Assembly (NCBI RefSeq): GCF_000001735.4
Contig: NC_003074.8
Coordinates: 2,170,101 to 2,234,100 of the forward strand
From: Arabidopsis thaliana
Taxonomy: Eukaryota; Streptophyta; Magnoliopsida; Brassicales; Brassicaceae
Reading direction: 5' to 3'
Length of the DNA: 64,000 nt
Shown one piece after another: positions 59,502-64,000 of the stretch. A program made the translations under genes and the position numbers. The notes beneath the pieces were generated by a model. It had not been told where the DNA came from. It did no database searches and saw nothing but the letters and a program-made list of their open reading frames with translations. Position 1 is the stretch's first letter. Each line of letters opens with the position of its first letter.

Positions 59502-62179
59502 TCATTCTTCAGGCAAAAGTCCAGCCATTGGGATTTTAGCATCAATCTGGAATTCTTCGTCTTCTCCATCTTTGTTCTTCCTATAATCCACTTTGAAATC
59601 ATAATCTCCGTCCATCAGATCCTCCTCATCAGCTCCTGCTTTCTTTGCTTTCTTCCTCTTCTTCTTCTCTGCTTTCTGTTTCTTTGTATTCAACATGCTT
59701 TCCGCTGCGTATAGCTTCACGTTCTGCCTCCCCGTCTCTGATTTCTCCTTCGTCTTTCCTGCCTCTTCCTCCTCCTCCCCTCCCATTGACTCATCATCAT
59801 CACTCTCATGCTCAGCCTCCTCTTCCGTCTGCGTCTTAGACTCATCCTGTTTTTTTTTTTTGTGATACATCATCATAAACAAAGATTAAATCCAGACCGA
59901 GTCATTTACAAGCAAATGGAATCACGAGAGAAGTTACCAACCTCGATCATAGTTTCATCGAAATTGAGAGGACCATTTGAAGGAATAATAACAGGGTTGA
60001 ATTCGTTAACCGTCTTCAAGCTCCCAATGAAAGAGGATTCACCACTGTAAACCTCATCGATGTTGAAATCCTTGGCCAGCTCAGTCACAATCTTTGACTC
60101 TGCATGTCCACCCTGGTCCCTCTTTGGCGGCATTGTATAGTATGGGATTTTACCTGCATAACCATTCATATTAGAGACAATGATGAGTTAAGAAACTGGT
60201 TTTCAAAAATGCTTTTACGCTTCAAGTTTACGAGGAACAAAAAAAGATCCGCACCTTCATTCCAGTCATGCAAAACAATTCTGGCAGCAGCATCAATATC
60301 CACAAGACCACCCTTTTTAAGTTTACCCCTTACAGTGGCGACTTTGTAAAGGAAATCATCAACTGCCTCGAAGCTCGGGATTTTGTAGAGAGTCACCAGC
60401 ATATCTTTAGGACAAAGCTTGAGAATTTCCTTCACTATTTTTTTCACAAAGCAGAAGATTTCCAAGTTAGGTCACTCAGATTATAACCTTTAAAAGACAA
60501 AGCACAAAAATAAGTGTGATTCTATCTTGAGCTTATATCCAATTACCTGGACTAACTGGGTCATCCAACTTCTCGATTCTTTTACAATTTCGGAGAGCTA
60601 TGGAAGCATCATTTCCTGATGATTTCAACATCACAACTCCAGGACAATCCAGCAACTTCACGTTTTTGTCCAAGTGAACCTCTTGCAGAGATCTAGTCAG
60701 TCCAGGAGTGGCACCAACATTGACAACATGCGCTCTCTTCAGACTGTTAATAAGACTACTCTTGCCGACATTAGGCAGTCCAATAATACCAACTGTGATA
60801 GATTTTTTTAACTGCCAAAGAACAACAAAGGAAGATTTAATTGAAACTGAATGATATAACTTGATGCTAAGGTAGGATGATTAAAGTTTAAACTATGGAA
60901 CCAACCTCATGACTTCTTGAGTAGTTCTTCAACAATTTGATAAGAGTGTCTGCTCCAAGACAATCACTCGTCTGCAACATATTGCTTGGTTTTGATGCCT
61001 TAGATGATTTCCAACCCAAGTTTGATCTCTGTTCCTGGGTGCTACACTTGAAGGCAACAGCTGGAAATTCTTCCCTAAGGTACATAAGCCATTTCTCAGC
61101 AGCCTCTCGGGGAACAAGATCTGGAGAGAGTGAATCAGTTACAAAAATTAATTACACCACCCAGAGTAAACAAACAACTTATTACGTCCACGAGTAAAGA
61201 CTGAATATATGAACTTACCAATCTTGTTCAGCAGCAACACAAGATGCTTATTGGGACCGGCTTGCATCACCATCCTCTCCATGTCAGTACAACGAGTGCC
61301 AAGAGGATCACGGGCATCAAGAACCTCCAAAATGACATCAGACAATTCAATGACTTTAACTAGCTCCTTGTAGAAAGCCCTCTCCGAGTTATCTGTGAAA
61401 CAAAAGACATTAGTGCATGTAAAGGCAGAGAGAAAGCACATAAACGCGTGAAGAAGGTATCCAAAACAACTCACCTCGAACATTGACAACTTTAGGTAAG
61501 TCCTCTATGGTCTCTCCTTCTGTCTTGGTATCCTCATCATCAACCAAACCAAGTTTCCTCTTTTTGGCCTGAATAGATTTATTAGGAGAGATCAGAACAC
61601 AAGCACCACTCCAAAATACGAGTAAATCAAACAGCAAGACATGAAAAATGCAATCTTTTATCAATCAATCAAAACTCAGAACACAAAGGAAATAGCTTTA
61701 AGAATTTCGACCTGAACTTAAAGTTATATGATTACTAAATATCTGAACATGTATCATAGCTGTGAGTTACAATGTTAAAAGAATGAGATTACCCTTTCTT
61801 TGCGAGCTTCTTTCTTCTGTTCAATCTCCTCAAGAGCACGGGCACGTCGAACTTCAAGGGCTTTAAGCTCTTGTTCCTTGAAAGGCCAGTCATTGGGTAT
61901 ACCTGGGTCTTTCTCTACTCTTGGCTTACGGTGAAGGCCAAGCTTTTTAGCATCCTTTGCCTTCTTCTTGTGGTGCTCCTTCACCTTTTTCAGGACCTTA
62001 TGCTTCTGCTTCAAGGTCACCCTCTTACTCTTACTCTCTGCAAAAAACCATCAAACCAATCAATAAAACCCCAGTAGGAATCCTGAACTGAATGATATGA
62101 TTCAAATTCATTCAATAAGACAGATCCAGAATATCAATATGATTGAAGGATGTATCTTACTTTTACTCCGTTTCACCAT
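59502..62179 (-). CDS. NSN1: NSN1, nucleostemin-like nucleolar GTPase, multi-exon (At3g07050)
   Basis: A circularly permuted GTPase (YlqF/YawG type) needed for large ribosomal subunit maturation; in Arabidopsis it also maintains meristems and flower development. Starts MVKRSKKSKSKR with a very basic N-terminus (nucleolar localisation) and coiled-coil Lys/Glu/Arg stretch. G motifs come in permuted order: 'DARDPLG' near 61.3 kb, G4 'LLLNKID' near 61.22 kb, G1 'GLPNVGKSS' near 60.78 kb and G3 'DCPG' near 60.64 kb. Next are the RNA-binding C-terminal part ('IPYYTMPPK'), an acidic patch ('EEEEEA'), a basic KKKRKKAKK patch and the end GLLPEE, TAA/TGA region at 59502. About 580 aa, as I remember. 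Confidence 0.95.
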
Positions 62180-62659
62180 CTTTCTCGCCCTGGGATGAGA
62201 GCGACGCAAACAGAAAAACTGAGTAGGTTAAAAGAAAAGGGTTTATGGAGAAGGAAGATGGACATATCGGCGCCAAATTAGGGTTTTGCTATTAGATGTA
62301 CTTGGATCATTACCCGACCCGTTATAGTTGACCCGAATCAACTTAAAAATATTGAAAAAATAATTGGGGTGAGAGAGGCTCGAACTCTCGACCTCAGGAT
62401 TACTCAGATAGCTATGAGACCTACGCGCTAGCCAACTGCGCCACCACCCCGATGTTAGTAATCTTTACTGATTATGTAATTAACTTCAATTGACATTCGT
62501 TATCCAAAGTCATAATAACCTTGACTTGGACCAGTCACCTGAAAGTCTTGAGTTTTTTTCCCTTAAGATCCCGCCGGGCTCCGGTGCTGGCGGTTAAACC
62601 CTTCCAAAACCTGAAATTCGTTTAGCTTAGGACAAACAAGTGAAGCCCACCATACAGAA
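62180..62659. promoter_or_regulatory. divergent promoter region, E2F and telo-box sites, tRNA inside
   Basis: 480 bp between NSN1 and the NHL gene. TTTGGCGC (E2F-like, minus, 62270-62277) directly abuts AAAACCCTAA (telo-box, minus, 62278-62287), about 90-110 bp upstream of the NSN1 ATG. This pairing is typical of proliferation and ribosome-biogenesis genes. The tRNA-Met gene occupies 62365-62450. Confidence 0.6.
62365..62450 (-). tRNA. tRNA-Met elongator (anticodon CAT), with intron
   Basis: Minus strand GGGGTGG...TCACCCC acceptor, discriminator A (62365). D arm 'GGCGCAGTTGGCTAGCGC' and T arm 'GGTTCGAG'-like (GAGTTCGAGCC) are clear. The anticodon loop TCATA is followed by a short intron of about 11-13 nt ('gctatctgagta'), the standard place after base 37. 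Plant elongator tRNA-Met genes are one of the two classes that usually carry introns. Confidence 0.93.
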
Positions 62660-64000
62660 ATGTCTAACAGAAGCCTCCATTTGAAGAAAATATCATGGCT
62701 TTCTTCTCGGATTCTCTCAGGTTTCCGAATTTTGATCGTCTTCTTCGATTCTAGCTTTCTGGGTTCCCACTGTTTAAGCGTTCTTAACGATCTTTTTTGG
62801 TTGTCGTTTTGCTCACTAGACAATGTTCACGGTCGATTTCGCCGATCAATCACTACTCCAGCCACTTGTTTAGCTCCTTCACTCGATGGAGACATGAACA
62901 TTGGATCCAAGACATTGGTCGAACAACGTTTCTCTCGCGGGTAATTCGATTTATAATCTTAATTACTTGGACAGGTGTTTTCATGGTCTCTTTCTAATTC
63001 GTCCTGGACAGTCTCTTTCAGATTTGCATCAGTACGACGAGTATCTCGAGCTTCTTCTTCTTCTTCTTCTTCTCCTTCCTCTCCACATGTTGATTTGCTC
63101 TCTTTTATTAAAGCTTCACTTGATAAACTTGAAGGTAACTGACTGTATACTGATTCTTACATCTTTTTGTATTGGCTTGAAACATCTCTTTGTGTTGTAA
63201 ACAACGTTTTGAAAATGAACTCTTAGGTCCTTCCCATCATTGGTTGAATCGAGACTTTGGGAATAAACAGCTTTTCAAGGACAAAGGAACTTATGTAGTT
63301 CTAGCTGGACATTTGCTAGACGGAACAAGTGATCTGAGTGGTTTCTTTGAGAAACTAAAGTTGCTTCAGCAGAGGTTTAAGAAAGCTTTTATTTTTGTTA
63401 AACCAAAGAATAATGGTAACTTAACGGCAATTACGGCTAAGTATTTGTTTTGACTTTTCAGGTCTCCGGGTGTCTGTTTCATGGGCATCCACTTCAGTGA
63501 TCAAGCTCGAATCGCTGATGATCGAACTGCTCTAGCTGAGTTGATTTTGAAGGAATACCTCACTTTTCCTGTGCTACTTTCCGAAAAAGAATTTCCCAAG
63601 GTATATATTGTTATGTCCAAGAAATGTCGCTGTAGATTACTTCTTTGTATATCATTCCCTCATGTTATGTGCATATACCTCGATTTCAATTGAAGGTGTG
63701 CTGTTTTCTACTTGTATCAGACAAGTGGGGAAGTACGTTACATCGTGTTTAAAGATTTTAAGAATCCTCTAATCTACGAAGAGAAGGATCTTGATATTGC
63801 TTCTGTAGTTAAAGGTATGCCTACTTTATTATCATATATTCACTACAAATAGTCTCTACAATGTCATACTTATTGTTCCATGTTCAACTTAAGAGAAAAC
63901 AGAAATTCATTATGCTACTTTTAGCTTGTGAATATTCGTCGCTTCAGCCTTCTATCTCGTGATTTGTGTGCTTAATACATATTCTGGTTTCTTTTTCTTG
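62660..64000 (+). CDS. EMB1974: NHL-domain protein, 5' part only (EMB1974, At3g07060), runs off the right edge
   Basis: Starts MSNRSLHLKKISWLSSRILS, a basic/Ser-rich organelle-import type N-terminus. Splices seen: 62720|62820 (99 nt, phase kept), then to an exon starting 'ATTTGCATCAGT' near 63021 with a Ser run, then 'GPSHHWLNRDFGNKQLFKDKG' from about 63227, then 'SPGVCFMGIHFSDQARIADDRTALAELILKEYL' near 63463-63599, then 'TSGEVRYIVFKDFKNPLIYEEKDLDIASVVK' ending near 63814. The last pieces look thioredoxin-like. The NHL beta-propeller is expected beyond the window. EMB1974 is needed for embryo development in Arabidopsis. Partial here; the exon 2-3 junction is my best reading. Confidence 0.8.

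Overview
The window is ordinary, gene-dense nuclear DNA of a flowering plant. I recognise it from its proteins as Arabidopsis thaliana, upper arm of chromosome 3, roughly loci At3g06880 to At3g07060 of a Col-0-like accession that carries RPM1. Locus names come from memory of the protein sequences; no search was run. Supporting signs are AT-rich intergenic DNA, short GT..AG introns, plant-only families (PPR, DC1, LCR defensin-like, RPM1, TGD4, MUSTANG) and nuclear tRNA genes, one of them an intron-bearing elongator tRNA-Met.

Layout, left to right. 0.4-5.6 kb (-): a LIN/CERBERUS-like armadillo/WD40 protein. 6.8-7.2 kb (+): a small three-helix membrane protein. 7.8-8.7 kb: two diverged direct repeats around a promoter-like segment. 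8.8-11.1 kb (-): the SUMO protease ULP1A/ELS1, divergent from a large PPR protein at 11.5-14.3 kb (+). 15.4-19.2 kb (-): the arginine methyltransferase PRMT4B. 19.6-22.1 kb (-): a domesticated Mutator transposase of the MUSTANG family (MUG5), divergent from a TruA-like pseudouridine synthase at 22.8-24.2 kb (+). 24.3-26.4 kb (-): the chloroplast lipid-import protein TGD4. 27.0 kb (+): a 69-residue orphan protein. 29.6-31.1 kb (-): an RRM protein. 31.4-34.6 kb (+): the plastid DEAD-box helicase RH50.

35.3-42.3 kb (+) is the most dynamic part: a tandem array of LCR (cysteine-rich secreted peptide) and DC1 (C1-like zinc finger) genes, LCR44 - DC1 - decayed LCR - DC1 - LCR43. The first DC1 copy has lost its upstream start region and is shifted in frame relative to its intact twin.

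42.9-46.2 kb (-): pectate lyase. 48.0-51.5 kb (-): sterol glucosyltransferase UGT80A2. 52.1 kb (+): tRNA-Val(TAC). 52.9-55.2 kb (-): ALBA6, with a long RGG-type tail. 56.1-58.9 kb (-): the single-exon disease-resistance gene RPM1 with W-boxes upstream. 59.5-62.2 kb (-): the nucleolar GTPase NSN1. 62.4 kb (-): tRNA-Met(CAT). 62.7 kb to the right edge (+): the 5' part of an NHL/thioredoxin-like protein (EMB1974).

The genes do not form one pathway. Several have organellar or RNA roles (RH50, PPR, pseudouridine synthase, TGD4), and RPM1 and the LCR/DC1 array are defence-type genes. I found no CRISPR array, intact retroelement or clearly new system. The points most worth a second look are the LCR-DC1 array, the domesticated transposase, the LIN-like protein without a visible U-box, the repeated N-terminal extension of RH50, and the direct-repeat-flanked segment near 8 kb. 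For genes with many introns only the outer CDS limits and the splice sites stated are exact.
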